64,000 nucleotides of DNA from CAWIJJ01 sp963836425 (GTDB lineage Bacteria; Acidobacteriota; Terriglobia; Bryobacterales; Bryobacteraceae), in contig CAWIJJ010000020.1 of assembly GCA_963836425.1 (NCBI GenBank), forward strand, positions 1 to 64,000, written 5' to 3'. The first letter of the stretch is position 1, and each line of letters begins with the position of its first letter. The notes below the pieces were generated by a model. The model saw only the letters and a list, made by a program, of their open reading frames with translations. It was not told the origin of the DNA and searched no databases. Shown piece by piece: positions 44,644-54,497 of this stretch. Made by a program: the position numbers and the translations under genes.

Positions 44644-45399
44644 CTACCTTGCGCACCACCCACCGTCGATGAGGATGTCGGTTCCGGTGATGAAGCCGGC
44701 ATCTTCCGAACACAGGTAGACTGCCAGTTGTCCGATCTCCTCTACCCGTCCCCACCGGCCAAGCGGAATGCTCGCCAGGAACTGGGCGTTCGCTTCGGCG
44801 TTCTCGATGAGGGGCCGGTTCATTTCGGTGGCGAACGGGCCGGGACTGATTCCATTGCACGTGATTCCTTCCGAGGCGAGTTCGAGCGCCAGGGTCCGCG
44901 TCATCCCCAGCAGCGCGGATTTACTGGCCGAGTACGCGGCCCGGTGGGGCAGGGAAACCCAGCTCATGATGGACGTCATATTGAGGATGCGCCCGTATCC
45001 CGTGCCGGTCATGTGCGGGATGAAAGAGCGGCACATCAGGAACGCTGCCGTGACATTGGTGTCCATCACGCGCCGCCACTCTTCGCAGGTGAAGTCCGTG
45101 ATCGCCTTGCGGACGTTGACCCCGGCGTTGTTCACCAGGATATTTACTTTGCCGAGCTTCGCAACCACATCCTGCTCCACCTGCCGGACCTGCTCCTCAC
45201 TGGTCACGTCCGCGGTGAAGACGCTGGCGTCTCCTCCCGCGCCCGCAATCTCGCCGGCCACGCCGTTTAGCATGGCTGTGTCGCGGGCCACCAACGCCAC
45301 GCGCGCGCCTTCCGCTGCCATGGCAATCGCCATCGCCTTACCCAGTCCTTTGCTCGCGCCGGTGATCAGCGCTGTCCGTCCATCCAGTTTTCCGCTCAT
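44644..45399 (-). CDS. SDR-family oxidoreductase, gluconate-5-dehydrogenase-like
   Basis: 251 aa from ATG 45399 (the frame extends nine residues further). Motifs TGASKGLGKA, NNAG, Ser in NMTSIMS and YSASK, and the end GFITGTDILIDGGW. The combination with VSLPHRAAYSASKSALLGMTRTLALELA resembles sugar-acid or hydroxyacyl dehydrogenases. Predicted to reduce or oxidise with NAD(P)H. A 67-aa protein follows at a 6-bp gap. Confidence 0.87.
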   Translation of the reverse strand: MSGKLDGRTALITGASKGLGKAMAIAMAAEGARVALVARDTAMLNGVAGEIAGAGGDASVFTADVTSEEQVRQVEQDVVAKLGKVNILVNNAGVNVRKAITDFTCEEWRRVMDTNVTAAFLMCRSFIPHMTGTGYGRILNMTSIMSWVSLPHRAAYSASKSALLGMTRTLALELASEGITCNGISPGPFATEMNRPLIENAEANAQFLASIPLGRWGRVEEIGQLAVYLCSEDAGFITGTDILIDGGWCAR

Positions 45400-45472
45400 A
45401 TTTTTTTGGTCCCACCAGCTTCTCACAACAGCTGCGGTTGGAGGTAGTGTCCCGCTGTAAGATAATCCGTTT

Positions 45473-46486
45473 ATGCCGGCGTTGGGTCACCTTCGGATCA
45501 TCGTGCTGGCCGCGGCACTGGCTGCGGCAACCGCGGCGGTCGGGTTGCGGCAGTGGAGCGTGGGCCCGGTCCTGCTGCATCCCGGAGCCGGCGGCACCTT
45601 CGATTCGGTGGCCGTGAAGGACCCGTCCATCGTGCGCTATCGCGGCGTGTGGCATCTTTTCTATACGGCGAGAGACCGCACGGATTACAGCCTCGGCTAC
45701 CTCACCGCTTCCAGGTTGGAGGATTTCGACCGCGCGCCGCGCTATCGGCTGGAACCTTTGCGCGGCGCGAAGTCCCGGTACGCGGCGGCGCCCCAGATTT
45801 TCTATTTCGAACCGCAGAAGAAGTGGTACCTGATCTTTCAGACCGCCGATTCGAACTATCAGCCGGTCTATTCGACGTCGGCGTCGATCGGCGACCCCGC
45901 CGGCTGGACCGCCCCGCTGCCGCTGGTGGAAAAGCAGGAGAACGCCAAATGGATCGACTTTTGGGTGCTCTGCGACGAGCGGCAGGCGTATCTGTTCTAC
46001 ACGCGGGAACACCGCGATGTGATGATGATGACTGCCCGCCTCGACAGTTTTCCGGCCGGCTTCTCCTCTCCGCGCGTGGTTTTTTCCCCGGTGCACGAAG
46101 CGGTTCACGTCTATGCCGTGCAGGGGTCGCGGCCCCTCTACGCCATGCTCTACGAGCAGCAGCAAAACGACCGGCGCCGGTTCGGCCTGGCGCGGGCTAC
46201 CTCGCCGGCGGGGCCGTGGACCATCGCCGAGGCGAGCTTTGCATCGGGCGGGCAACTCGTGTACCTGCCCGGCCGGGAGCGCTGGACCGACGAGGTGTCG
46301 CATGGCGAACTGCTGCGGGCCGGCTACGACCAGCGCCTCGAAATCTCGCCCGACCAATGGGAGTTTCTGGTGCAGGGCATGCCCGCCGCGGACCATCGCG
46401 GCGACTACTCTCTGCTGCCATGGCGGCTCGGATTGTTGCGGTCCCCGGGCGGCATGCCTGCTGAAATCCGCGCCCTGCAACGCTAG
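45473..46486 (+). CDS. GH62-like alpha-L-arabinofuranosidase
   Basis: 337 aa. An N-terminal hydrophobic stretch (IIVLAAALAAATAAVG) suggests export or anchoring. The catalytic five-bladed propeller carries GH62 signatures: SVAVKDPSIVRYRGVWHLFYTA (Asp50), APQIFYFEPQKKWYLIFQ, WIDFWVLCDERQAYLFYT (Asp162) and FSPVHEAVHVYAV (Glu209). GH62 enzymes release arabinose from arabinoxylan; these acidic residues are candidates, not proven assignments. Few acidobacteria were the model hosts for GH62, which is mostly fungal and actinobacterial, so lateral transfer is possible. Confidence 0.85.
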   Translation: MPALGHLRIIVLAAALAAATAAVGLRQWSVGPVLLHPGAGGTFDSVAVKDPSIVRYRGVWHLFYTARDRTDYSLGYLTASRLEDFDRAPRYRLEPLRGAKSRYAAAPQIFYFEPQKKWYLIFQTADSNYQPVYSTSASIGDPAGWTAPLPLVEKQENAKWIDFWVLCDERQAYLFYTREHRDVMMMTARLDSFPAGFSSPRVVFSPVHEAVHVYAVQGSRPLYAMLYEQQQNDRRRFGLARATSPAGPWTIAEASFASGGQLVYLPGRERWTDEVSHGELLRAGYDQRLEISPDQWEFLVQGMPAADHRGDYSLLPWRLGLLRSPGGMPAEIRALQR

Positions 46487-46497
46487 AATCAAGAGCT

Positions 46498-49104
46498 ATG
46501 GACCGGCCGGTAACACCGCAGTCGATCGCCGAGACGGTTGCCGTGAATGCGGCGGCAGCCGGGTCGAGCGCCATCTCGCAAATCAGTTCATCGTCGGTGG
46601 TGGACGAAGGACGTTTTGTTCCTGGAACTCTGTTGGGCGGGCGGTACCGGATCATCGCCCTGCTCGGACGCGGCGGGATGGGCGAAGTGTATCGCGCCAC
46701 CGACCTCGCCCTCGGGCAGTCCGTAGCGTTAAAGTTCCTGCCCGCCGAAACGGCCATCAACCCGCGACTGCTGGAACGGTTTCACGGAGAGGTGCGCGTG
46801 GCCCGCCTGGTGTCGCACCCCAACGTCTGTCGCGTGTACGACATTGGCGAAGTGGACGGCACACCCTTCATCTCCATGGAATACGTGGATGGCGAAGACC
46901 TGGCGTCCCTGCTGACACGGATCGGCCGCCTTCCCGCCGACAAGGCGCTCGATACGACCCGGAAACTGTGTGCCGGCCTGGCGGCGGCCCACGACCGCGG
47001 CGTCATCCACCGCGATCTCAAGCCGCAGAACATCATGATCAACAAGCGCGGCGAAGTGGTGATCATGGATTTCGGACTGGCCGCCATCGCGAGCCAGCTT
47101 TCAGGGGCTGAGGTCAGAAACGGCACCCCCGCCTACATGTCGCCGGAGCAGTTGCGCGGAGCCGAGGTCACGGCCCGCAGTGACATCTTCGCGCTCGGCC
47201 TGGTCATCTACGAGCTTTTCACGGGGCGCAAGCCCTATGAGGCGAAGACGCTCCAGCAACTGATCGACCTGCAGGAATCCGCGCACCTCACCAGCATGAC
47301 CTCCGTCGCTCCCGATATCGATCCGGCGGTGGAGAAAGTGATTCGCCGCTGCCTCGATCCGGATCCGCAGAACCGCCCGGCCACACCGCGGGCCGTAATC
47401 ACGGCGCTTCCCGGAGGCGATCCACTGGCGGCGGCGTTGGCCGCGGGAGAGACACCCTCGCCCGAAATGGTGGCCTCCGCGGGCAAGATGGAGGGGCTGG
47501 AACGCCGCTACTCCGTACCTTGCCTTCTGCTGGTGACTCTGGCGTTGTTCGGCGCAACATTCCTGAACGAGCGCACGCGGGCCATGTCGAAAACCCAGCT
47601 CGACGATCCACCGGATGTGCTGGCGCACAAGTCGCGGGAACTGGCGGCGGAGTTCGGCTACGGCCGCAAGCCGGCGGATTCCGTGGTCTGGCTCGACCAT
47701 CGGACGGCGTTCGTGGCTTACCTGAACAAACTGCCGCCGCCGCGAAAATGGGGCGAGTGGCTGGATGCGGAAGCACCGATCGCGGCCACTTACCGCGAGA
47801 GCCCCGTGCCTCTTCGCGCCGTACCCGACGGGCAGGTGGAACGTGAGAATCCGCCCCCGACCCTCCCCGGAATGGCTACCACTGTGTTGGACGGTCACGG
47901 CAAACTGCTCGAATTTTCTGCCGTGCCTTACGATAGCGAGGCGCCGCTGGCTCAGCCGGTGACTCCCGAAGCCGTATTCCGTGCCGCTGGCCTGGATCCA
48001 GCGAGGTTCCAGGAAACGCAGCCGTCGATGACGCCGAACGTCGCGGCGGACCGCCAAATGGCCTGGAAGGGCCCTCATCCGGCGATTCCAAACGCCGAGC
48101 TAAAGCTGGAAGCGGCATGGTGGAAAGGTCGTGTGACGCAGGTCAACGTGGCGTTCCCGTGGACCGCGCAGGCTGCCGCCACCGCGCCCTCCACGTTTGC
48201 GTCCAAGATCCGTGAGATGGTCGGCTTCTTCCTGGTCGGGTCACTGGCGCTAACCATTCTGTTGATGGCGCGCCGCAATTGGAAGAACGGCCGTACCGAT
48301 CGCAGCGGGGCCCTGCGCGTGGCGTCGCTGCGGGCGCTGTTCTCCATGTTGGCCTGGGTGGGGCTCGTGCATCCAATTCCGAACGGCGGACTGCTCTCCA
48401 TGTTTGAGGCGAGCCTCGGGGAGTGCGTTCTCACGGGCGCGTTGATCTGGCTCCTGTACCTGGCGCTGGAACCCGCGGTGCGCGCGAACTGGCCGCATTC
48501 GCTGGTGACCTGGAACCGCGCCTTGGCCGGGCGATTCATGGATGCGCAGGTTGGCGCTCATGTCCTGATCGGCGCTGCGGTGGGCTGCGCGCTCTGGATG
48601 GCGGCCGGCGCCATCGAGACCGCCAGCACCTCCAACACGATTTCGCCGGATGGCGCGTTGATCTTCACCATGGGGGCGCGGGCCTGGATCGGCAGCCATG
48701 CCCGCGGACTCGGAATTGCGCTACAGGCCGGCCTGCTCGTTTTCTTCGTCATCTTCTGCGTACGCCTGATCGTCAGGAAGAATTTGGCGGCGGCTGTGGT
48801 GAGTGCGGTACTGATGGCCGCAACGGAGGGCAGCGTCCAGAATGCCCCGAACTGGAAGCTGTCTTTTGCAATTTACGTGCTGCTGTTTGCCGGTCTGATT
48901 TTCGTGTTGTTGCGATTCGGCCTGGTAACCATCATGGCGGCGATCTACTTTATCAATGGCTTCAACGCCATCACGCTGGCAGGCGATTGGACCGCCTGGT
49001 ATGCGCCGGCGGGACTCGCCACGCTGCTCCTGCTGCTCGGCATCGCGGTGTTCGCCTTCTGGCGGTCCTTAGGAAATCGCGAACTGATCGGCGAGAACGT
49101 TTGA
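46498..49104 (+). CDS. Serine/threonine protein kinase with polytopic membrane C terminus
   Basis: 868 aa. Kinase domain ~residues 48-315: GRGGMGEVYRA, Lys79 in VALKF, HRDLKPQN with Asp173, DFGLA with Asp191, GTPAYMSPEQ. A first membrane helix lies at ~345-362 (VPCLLLVTLALFGATFL), followed by an extracytoplasmic domain of ~200 residues and then eight to nine more helices in the last ~280 residues. A sensory membrane domain of this size is unusual; signal unknown. ATG 11 bp after the GH62-like gene, so the two may share a transcript. Confidence 0.9.
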   Translation: MDRPVTPQSIAETVAVNAAAAGSSAISQISSSSVVDEGRFVPGTLLGGRYRIIALLGRGGMGEVYRATDLALGQSVALKFLPAETAINPRLLERFHGEVRVARLVSHPNVCRVYDIGEVDGTPFISMEYVDGEDLASLLTRIGRLPADKALDTTRKLCAGLAAAHDRGVIHRDLKPQNIMINKRGEVVIMDFGLAAIASQLSGAEVRNGTPAYMSPEQLRGAEVTARSDIFALGLVIYELFTGRKPYEAKTLQQLIDLQESAHLTSMTSVAPDIDPAVEKVIRRCLDPDPQNRPATPRAVITALPGGDPLAAALAAGETPSPEMVASAGKMEGLERRYSVPCLLLVTLALFGATFLNERTRAMSKTQLDDPPDVLAHKSRELAAEFGYGRKPADSVVWLDHRTAFVAYLNKLPPPRKWGEWLDAEAPIAATYRESPVPLRAVPDGQVERENPPPTLPGMATTVLDGHGKLLEFSAVPYDSEAPLAQPVTPEAVFRAAGLDPARFQETQPSMTPNVAADRQMAWKGPHPAIPNAELKLEAAWWKGRVTQVNVAFPWTAQAAATAPSTFASKIREMVGFFLVGSLALTILLMARRNWKNGRTDRSGALRVASLRALFSMLAWVGLVHPIPNGGLLSMFEASLGECVLTGALIWLLYLALEPAVRANWPHSLVTWNRALAGRFMDAQVGAHVLIGAAVGCALWMAAGAIETASTSNTISPDGALIFTMGARAWIGSHARGLGIALQAGLLVFFVIFCVRLIVRKNLAAAVVSAVLMAATEGSVQNAPNWKLSFAIYVLLFAGLIFVLLRFGLVTIMAAIYFINGFNAITLAGDWTAWYAPAGLATLLLLLGIAVFAFWRSLGNRELIGENV

Positions 49105-49148
49105 GCAACTGTTTTCGCAAAGCCGTGTTCAGCCAGACAGGAGGCAGA

Positions 49149-49442
49149 ATGATTCGAAGAGGATTGCTGGCCTGCGTGGCGGCGCTGGTTCTTACGGGGG
49201 CGGCGGGCGCCGCGGAGATTCGCGTGAAAATCGCGCCGCCCAGGGCGCGGGTGGAGAAACGGATTGCGGCTCCCGGACGGGGCTACGTCTGGACCTCCGG
49301 TTATCAGCGCTGGGACGGCAGGGCCTACGTCTGGGTGCCGGGGCAGTGGCTCAGACCGCCGCGGCCGCGCGCTCGCTGGGTTGCCCCGCACTGGGTAAAA
49401 AGCCGCGGCGAGTGGGTCTTCATCGAAGGCCGCTGGCGGTAA
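49149..49442 (+). CDS. Small secreted YXWGXW-type repeat protein
   Basis: 97 aa with a signal peptide (LLACVAALVLTGAAGAAE). Mature part holds imperfect repeats of aromatic-rich units: GYVWTSGYQRWDGRAYVWVPGQWLRPP and WVAPHWVKSRGEWVFIEGRWR. Such YXWGXW-like proteins probably bind or line the cell surface; function unproven. GGAGG lies upstream. It starts 44 bp after the kinase stop. Confidence 0.8.
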   Translation: MIRRGLLACVAALVLTGAAGAAEIRVKIAPPRARVEKRIAAPGRGYVWTSGYQRWDGRAYVWVPGQWLRPPRPRARWVAPHWVKSRGEWVFIEGRWR

Positions 49443-49453
49443 GAGCCGGTGCC

Positions 49454-51859
49454 CTATTCAAAGCGCAGCGCCACCACCGGGTCCACCCGGGTGGCGCGGC
49501 GCGCAGGCACGTAGCTGGCGAATACCGCCACCCCCGCGAGCACCAGCGGAACCAACACGAAAGTCAGCGGGTCGCGGGCGCCTACGCCGTATAGAAACGC
49601 CTGCAACGTCCGGGTGACGGCGGCCGCGACGGGGACGCCCAGGCCGACGCCGAGCGCAATCAACCAGAGGATGTGCCGCAGCACCAGCCGGATGACGTCG
49701 CCGCCACCCGCGCCCAGCGCCATGCGAATGCCGAGTTCGCGCGTCCGTTGGGCCACCGAGTAGGAGACCACGCCGTAAATTCCCATTGCAGCCATCCAAA
49801 GCGCGATCACCGCGAATATGGTGGTCAGCCCCATCATCAGCCGCGGCAGTACCAAAACGTCGTCGAGCATGCTCTGCATCGTGCGGAGGTTGGCGATCGG
49901 CTGGTCGCGATCCATGGCGCGAACCTCCGCGCGCAGAGCACCGGCGAGGGCGGCGGCATCGCCGTTCTTGGCCCGAAGCACAAGCCATGCCGACATTCCC
50001 GGGTTCTGGCGAAACGGCGAGTAGATCTCCGGATACGGCGGCGAAAGCATGCTGCCCTGTTTTATGTTGCCGGCGACCCCGACAATAGTCATCCACGGCG
50101 CCGTGGAGTTGGCTGCGCCGAAGCGCAGCCGCTTGCCCAGGGGATCGATATTTGGAAAGTACTGCTGCACCAGCCGCTCATTGACAATGATGACGCGAAG
50201 GCTGGTTTCGGCGTCCTGCTCGGAAAAATACCGGCCGCGGAGAAGCGGAATGCCCAACGTCTGGAAGAAGCCCGGCGACACCGAACGCGTTCGGGCGAAG
50301 GATTCCTGCCCGGCATTCACCGGCTGCCCTTCCACAGTGAAGTTATTCCCGCCGCTTCCGCCGTAGAGCGGCAGCCTGGTTGACGCAGCCGCGGATTGCA
50401 CGCCGGGCAGGGCGGATAGCCGCTCCGTCAGGTCACGGAAAAATGCGGTACGCAATTCAGGCGTGGGATATTTGGCTTCGGGAACCCAGACGTTTGCCGC
50501 CAGCAGGCCGTCCACACGGAACCCCGGAGTGGCATTCTGGAGCGCGGCGAAGCTGCGGATGAGGAGCCCCGCCGCCAGCAGGAGCACCACCGCCAGGGTC
50601 ACTTCCAGCACCACCAGCGAACTGCGCAGCCTTCCCTTGGCATGTCCCGAGCCCGAGCGCCCGCCTTCCTTCAGAGTGTCATTGACACCCACCCGCGAAA
50701 CCTGAAATGCCGGCGCGATGCCCGAAACGACTCCCGTTAGCAGCGCCACCAGCGCGGTGAAGCCGAGCAGTGTGGGATCCAGAAGATTGCCGTTGGTGGG
50801 CTGTATGTTGGGCGGCAGAGTGGTGACCAGGTATTTGCCTCCGGCGAGAGCCAGCACCAGCCCGAGCACGCCGCCCGCGAGAGCGACGATCACGCTTTCC
50901 GTCAACACCTGCCGGATGATGCGCCAGCGGCTCGCTCCGAGGGCCACGCGAATTGCGATTTCGCCGCTGCGCCCGGTCGCCCGCGCCAGTTGCAGGTTGG
51001 CCACGTTGGAGCATGCAATCAGCAGCACGAACGCTACCACCCACATCAGGATGCTGATGGACTCGCGCGGGCCCTGGCCCATGTTCTGCACCAGGTCGCG
51101 AACGCTCAGGTCCATGTCCTGATTTGTTTCGGGATACTGCGCCGCCAGACTGTGCGCGATGGTGCTCATCTCGGCCTGGGCCTTAGCGAACGTGACCCCC
51201 GGCTTCAGCCTGCCCATCACTTCGAGCGGACGGCGGCCGCGGGCGGCCTGTCCGGTATCCTGAAGCGGGGTCCACAGGTCGTAGTTCTCCCAGGAGAAGC
51301 GAAACTGCGGCGGCATAATCCCGACGATCTTATAGCTGATGTTATCGAGGACGATGTTCTGTCCAACCGCGCCCGGCGCTCCGCCGAAGCGGCGCTTCCA
51401 GAAACCGTCGCTGAGCACGACCACCGGTTCGCCCCCGGCCCCATATTCGGTAGGCATAAAGGGCCGGCCGAGCACCGGCGCTACCGAATAGAGATCAAAG
51501 AACCCCGAGGAAACCTGTGCACCATCGACTCGCTCCGGCTCACCGCGCCCTGCGATTATCGGCGCGGTATCCTGAATGGCCACCATGGACTCGAATGACT
51601 GGCTCCGCTTCTGAAAATCGACGAAGTCCGGCCAGGACGAGCCGTACATGATGCCGCCGCGGCGCTCACCGTAGATAACCGCCAACCGGTCCGGTTCCCT
51701 CACCGAAGGCAGCGGGCGCAGGAGGTAGACATTGAAGAAGCTGAAGATGCAGACATTGGCGCCGATTCCAAGCCCGAGGGCGAGCACCGCGATAGTCACG
51801 AAACCGGGACTTTTCGCAAAAAGGCGAAGAGCGTAGCGAACGTCTTTGGGCAGCAACAA
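49454..51859 (-). CDS. Second ADOP-type ABC transporter permease
   Basis: 801 aa. Same architecture as the protein at 28378: two FtsX membrane domains each preceded by a MacB-like core. Starts LPKDVRYALRLFAKSPGFVTIAVLALGLGIGANVCIFSFFNVYLL, middle core SNVANLQLARATGRSGEIAIRVALGASR, and a C-terminal copy AQRTRELGIRMALGAGGGDV with the tail DPVVALRFE. No ATPase nearby. Its end and the YXWGXW gene end face each other. Start ATG 51859. Confidence 0.92.
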   Translation of the reverse strand: MLLPKDVRYALRLFAKSPGFVTIAVLALGLGIGANVCIFSFFNVYLLRPLPSVREPDRLAVIYGERRGGIMYGSSWPDFVDFQKRSQSFESMVAIQDTAPIIAGRGEPERVDGAQVSSGFFDLYSVAPVLGRPFMPTEYGAGGEPVVVLSDGFWKRRFGGAPGAVGQNIVLDNISYKIVGIMPPQFRFSWENYDLWTPLQDTGQAARGRRPLEVMGRLKPGVTFAKAQAEMSTIAHSLAAQYPETNQDMDLSVRDLVQNMGQGPRESISILMWVVAFVLLIACSNVANLQLARATGRSGEIAIRVALGASRWRIIRQVLTESVIVALAGGVLGLVLALAGGKYLVTTLPPNIQPTNGNLLDPTLLGFTALVALLTGVVSGIAPAFQVSRVGVNDTLKEGGRSGSGHAKGRLRSSLVVLEVTLAVVLLLAAGLLIRSFAALQNATPGFRVDGLLAANVWVPEAKYPTPELRTAFFRDLTERLSALPGVQSAAASTRLPLYGGSGGNNFTVEGQPVNAGQESFARTRSVSPGFFQTLGIPLLRGRYFSEQDAETSLRVIIVNERLVQQYFPNIDPLGKRLRFGAANSTAPWMTIVGVAGNIKQGSMLSPPYPEIYSPFRQNPGMSAWLVLRAKNGDAAALAGALRAEVRAMDRDQPIANLRTMQSMLDDVLVLPRLMMGLTTIFAVIALWMAAMGIYGVVSYSVAQRTRELGIRMALGAGGGDVIRLVLRHILWLIALGVGLGVPVAAAVTRTLQAFLYGVGARDPLTFVLVPLVLAGVAVFASYVPARRATRVDPVVALRFE

Positions 51860-51947
51860 TTCCTCCTGAGCAGCTTAGACGCTTAAACGAGGCGATTTGT
51901 TCGCCAAAAATGGCCGCGGCACCTTAGCGGCTCACCACCGGGGCCGG

Positions 51948-53339
51948 TCATTCGTCGGCGCCTTGCCAGGGAGGCAGTAGATGTTTCTGGACCTTGCCGA
52001 GCGCCGTGCGCGGAAGTTGATCCACGGTTATGAAGCCGCGAGGCACCTTGAAGGAGGCCAGGCTGGAGCGGCAGCGCCCTTCCAGTTCCGCCGCCTCGAA
52101 GGGACGGCCGGGCACGATGTAAGCAATCGGGATCTCCCCGCGCACCGGATCCGGCACTCCCACCACGGCCGCTTCCGCCACTTCGTCCTGCTCCAGGAGA
52201 AATTCTTCGATCTCGCGCGGGTAGATGTTGAACCCGCCGGATATGATGAGGTCGCTCTTGCGTCCGAGCAGCGTGAAGTAGCCGTCGGGAGAGCATTCGG
52301 CCATGTCGCCGGTTTTGAACCAGCCGTTGTCGAAAGCCGCGGCGGTGGCATCCTGGCGGCGCCAATAGCCCGCGAAAACGTTGGGCCCTCGCAACTGAAT
52401 CTCGCCATCTACGATCCGTGCCGAGACGCCGGGCAGGGGCATGCCCACCGTGCCGGGACGCCGCTCTCCGTAATATGGATTCGAGAGGTTCATCAGGGTC
52501 TCGGTCATCCCGTATCGCTCGAGGATGGTGTGTCCGAACTTCAGCCGGAACTCTTCGAGCACCTGCGGCGGCAGTGGTGCGGATCCGGAAACGAACAGCC
52601 GCGCCGCCGCGCCCGCCTGCCGGGCGGCATCAGGCGGGAAGTCGAGCATCCGCACATACATCGTGGGCACGCCGAAAAACAGGGTGGGCTTGAAATCGAG
52701 GAACTCCGCCGCCGCTTTTTGATGTTCGAAGCGCTCCAACAGCCGCATACGGAAGCCGCTGGTCAGCCAGCAGTGAAGGCCGTTGCCGAGCGCATGCACG
52801 TGAAACAGCGGGAGCGCCAGCAGGAATCGGTCGGCGGCGGAAATCGCCCAGCAGGCATTCAGGTTGAGCGCGTTGGCGGCGAAGTTGTTGTGGGTCAGGA
52901 TCGCGCCCTTGGAGACGCCGGTGGTGCCAGATGTGTAGACCAGCGCCGCAGGCGCATCGCCTTCGAGCGCGACCGCGGGCCGCGCTGCAGTTTCCGGAGG
53001 CTTCAGCTCATCCACGCGCCAGACCGGAATGGAGCCAGGCATCTCTTGCGCCGATATCACGGCACTTGGCTCCGCATCGGAGAGGATATGCAGAATCTCC
53101 CGCTCCCGGTAGAGGATGTTGATCGGCACGAAGATCACACCCAGCTTCACGCAGGCGATGTAGATGTCGATCAGTTCAAGGCAGTTGGAGAGATACACGC
53201 AAAGGCGGTCGCCCGTGGCGAGGCCCCGCTCCCGGAAGAGCGCCGCCATGCGGTTGCTGCGTTCGTCGATTTCTCCGAACGTGAAGGTGGCGCCGCGGAA
53301 TTCGAGTGCGATCTCGTCGCGGCGGCCCTGGAAGGACAA
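51948..53339 (-). CDS. Acyl-CoA synthetase, AMP-binding family
   Basis: 463 aa in frame. Activates a carboxylic acid to its CoA thioester through an acyl-adenylate. Motifs: YTSGTTGVSKGA (P-loop), YGMTE, GWFKTGDMAE, and C-terminal PRTALGKVQKH with the catalytic Lys. Size and sequence resemble malonyl-CoA or medium-chain synthetases. The start seems damaged: ATG 53364 overlaps the MFS stop (ATGA) and encodes MNLVQLFD, then one base must be removed (TT to T in GATCTTGTCC) to reach SFQGRRDEIALEF. As read, translation can only start at TTG 53339. Confidence 0.88.
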   Translation of the reverse strand: MSFQGRRDEIALEFRGATFTFGEIDERSNRMAALFRERGLATGDRLCVYLSNCLELIDIYIACVKLGVIFVPINILYREREILHILSDAEPSAVISAQEMPGSIPVWRVDELKPPETAARPAVALEGDAPAALVYTSGTTGVSKGAILTHNNFAANALNLNACWAISAADRFLLALPLFHVHALGNGLHCWLTSGFRMRLLERFEHQKAAAEFLDFKPTLFFGVPTMYVRMLDFPPDAARQAGAAARLFVSGSAPLPPQVLEEFRLKFGHTILERYGMTETLMNLSNPYYGERRPGTVGMPLPGVSARIVDGEIQLRGPNVFAGYWRRQDATAAAFDNGWFKTGDMAECSPDGYFTLLGRKSDLIISGGFNIYPREIEEFLLEQDEVAEAAVVGVPDPVRGEIPIAYIVPGRPFEAAELEGRCRSSLASFKVPRGFITVDQLPRTALGKVQKHLLPPWQGADE

Positions 53340-53360
53340 GATCGAATAGCTGGACCAGGT

Positions 53361-54497
53361 TCATGTTCGCTCCGGGAGGGCCGATGCCGCGGCGGCCGCG
53401 AGCACCGTGAAGGCGCCGAGCGCCAGGAAACTCGCGCGGAATTGCCCCGTCCAATCCGCCAGGAAACCCACCGCCGGCGCGCCCGCCAGAATCATCACGA
53501 TGCCCACCATATTGACCAGCCCCATGGCCGCCCCGGCGCGCCCTGGAAACAGCGCCGCCGCGCGGTTAAATACGCCCGCATACGGAACCCCGCAGCCGGT
53601 GCCGAGCGCCGCAATCGCCAGCAGGGATAGCCCGGTCCATTGCCCCCAGGCGAGGACGGCGCACGCCACCGCATTCAGCAGCAGTGCGGCCCGCACCAGC
53701 GGCCGCGTTTCCATGCGGTGCAGCAGCCATCCTCCCAGCGGGCGCGAGACGATGCCGAGCAGCAACACCGCCGAGCCCATCAGGCCGGCCGTCTTCAACG
53801 GCATCTGGTGGGCCGTCTTGAGGAGCGTAGTGATCCAGGTGCCGACCACGATCACCAGTCCGAACGATGCCATCTGGACGATTCCGAGCAGCCATAGCTC
53901 GCGGCTCCGGAGCATCTCCCCGAACCCGCCGCTGGCCATACTGCGCTGCGGCGGGCGCGGCGCCGCGGCTATCCAGCCGAGCCAAACCACGGCAGCCGTC
54001 AGTGCACATCCGAGGAACGCGCCGCGCCACCCAAAAGCGCCGAGCAGTTGAGGAACCGCAAACAGAACGAACCCGGAGCCGAGCACCACCGAACCGCCGA
54101 ACAGGCCCTGTGCCAGGTGCAGGTCGCGTCCCTTGAAAACCTCCACGATGTAGCGGGCACCAGCGGTGAAACAGGCGCCGGTGCCAATGCCGGCGAATGT
54201 CTTCCAGAAGAAAAGGTGCCACCAGGCGCCGGAAAACGCAATGGCCACATTGGCTGCCGCCACCCAGGCCAGCGCCACCGAGAGTACGCGCCCGGGTCCG
54301 AGGCGGTCGGCCAGGCGGCCACCCGGAATCTGCATGAGCGCGTGCGTCAGAAAAATGCCGGTAGTCAGAAGACCCGCGCTGGCATTGTCGAAGCCGAACT
54401 CGGCGCGCAGCACCGGAACCATGGGTGCGTGGTTGGTGTAATTCGCGGAGAAGGCGAAGCCCGCTGCGCAGCCGGCGGCCAATGCGCGTTTGTCCAT
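53361..54497 (-). CDS. MFS transporter
   Basis: 378 aa, about 12 transmembrane helices. Motif-A type sequence GGRLADRLGPGRV follows helix 2; the helix pattern is even throughout. Lies between a LarA-like enzyme gene and an acyl-CoA synthetase gene on the same strand and overlaps the latter's start region by 4 bp. Import of a hydroxy-acid or other carboxylate that is then racemised and CoA-activated is inferred from context only. Confidence 0.88.
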   Translation of the reverse strand: MDKRALAAGCAAGFAFSANYTNHAPMVPVLRAEFGFDNASAGLLTTGIFLTHALMQIPGGRLADRLGPGRVLSVALAWVAAANVAIAFSGAWWHLFFWKTFAGIGTGACFTAGARYIVEVFKGRDLHLAQGLFGGSVVLGSGFVLFAVPQLLGAFGWRGAFLGCALTAAVVWLGWIAAAPRPPQRSMASGGFGEMLRSRELWLLGIVQMASFGLVIVVGTWITTLLKTAHQMPLKTAGLMGSAVLLLGIVSRPLGGWLLHRMETRPLVRAALLLNAVACAVLAWGQWTGLSLLAIAALGTGCGVPYAGVFNRAAALFPGRAGAAMGLVNMVGIVMILAGAPAVGFLADWTGQFRASFLALGAFTVLAAAAASALPERT

